From Bacteroidales bacterium UBA3543 (GTDB taxonomy: Bacteria > Bacteroidota > Bacteroidia > Bacteroidales > UBA932), in the NCBI GenBank assembly GCA_002376715.1, contig DFOK01000058.1, forward strand, positions 1 to 21,367: a stretch of DNA of 21,367 bases, written 5' to 3'. Made by a program: the position numbers and the translations under genes. The notes below the pieces were generated by a model. The model was not told where the DNA came from. It saw only the letters and a list, made by a program, of their open reading frames with translations, and searched no databases. Below are positions 21,361 to 21,367 of the stretch, one piece after another; positions within the stretch are counted from its first letter, which is position 1, and each line of letters opens with the position of its first letter.

Positions 21361-21367
21361 CAAAGGT
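21361..21367 (-). promoter_or_regulatory. Partial -7 box of the C11 gene at the window edge
   Basis: Minus strand xACCTTTG, probably TACCTTTG with its first base outside the window, four bases before the ATG. It resembles the holA box (TACCTTTG, six bases before ATG). Confidence 0.4.

Noticed and set aside
1..21367. Search for tRNA, rRNA, CRISPR, insertion sequences, integrases or composition islands
   Set aside because: No cloverleaf, regularly spaced repeats, transposase motifs or long terminal repeats were seen, and composition looks even by eye.

Overview
The window looks like chromosomal core-genome DNA from a member of the Bacteroidota, probably order Bacteroidales. The evidence is as follows. 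Many upstream regions carry the Bacteroidetes-type promoter box TAnnTTTG, in two cases with an upstream TTTG 19-20 bases away. There is a small Bacteroidetes Hc1-like histone gene, L25/Ctc sits next to pth and an S4-domain gene, and the secreted proteins are lipoproteins of the M6, S41 and C11 peptidase families. Start regions are A-rich rather than Shine-Dalgarno driven. I see no rRNA, tRNA, CRISPR array, insertion sequence or phage gene. Coding density is very high and no gap exceeds about 220 bases.

Layout. (1) 1-3721, minus: polA, then an ECF-type sigma factor whose start lies inside the polA end, then rsmG, which runs off the left edge. (2) 3922-5112, plus: a PLP aminotransferase ending in a strong intrinsic terminator; 5208-6269, plus: holA (DNA polymerase III delta). 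(3) 6266-10144, minus: a three-gene glycosylation operon (GT2 polyprenyl-phosphate glycosyltransferase, a double LAB_N membrane protein, an ArnT-like GT39 transferase), followed by alanine racemase with its own promoter box. (4) 10238-12782, plus: a secreted M6 metalloprotease and a small lipoprotein. (5) 12842-14530, minus: an S41 peptidase lipoprotein and the Hc1-like histone. (6) 14613-16001, plus: a sodium:alanine symporter, divergent from S41 over a palindromic promoter. (7) 16014-16337, minus: an FtsB/DivIC-like protein, divergent from a plus-strand set CPBP protease - manA - S4 RNA-binding protein (16396-18758). (8) 18722-19909, minus: rplY then pth. (9) 20127-21356, minus: a clostripain-like C11 lipoprotein.

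How it works together. Most genes are housekeeping: replication and repair, wall D-alanine supply, division, translation quality control and sugar-phosphate metabolism. The accessory part is surface biology: three exported peptidases, an amino-acid symporter and a lipid-carrier glycosylation module that probably decorates lipid A or another envelope glycan.

The most interesting signals are: a two-codon AUG-AUA-UAG minigene between rplY and pth, created by a 12-base tandem duplication and reminiscent of phage lambda bar minigenes, whose toxicity is tied to Pth; a LAB_N protein with two gaplessly alignable halves and a 3-1-3 membrane layout like SWEET transporters, in the position where a flippase would be expected; a perfect palindrome that supplies the -7 box to two divergent genes; a DNA polymerase I with a degenerate proofreading site; and a Cys/His-rich tail on ManA.
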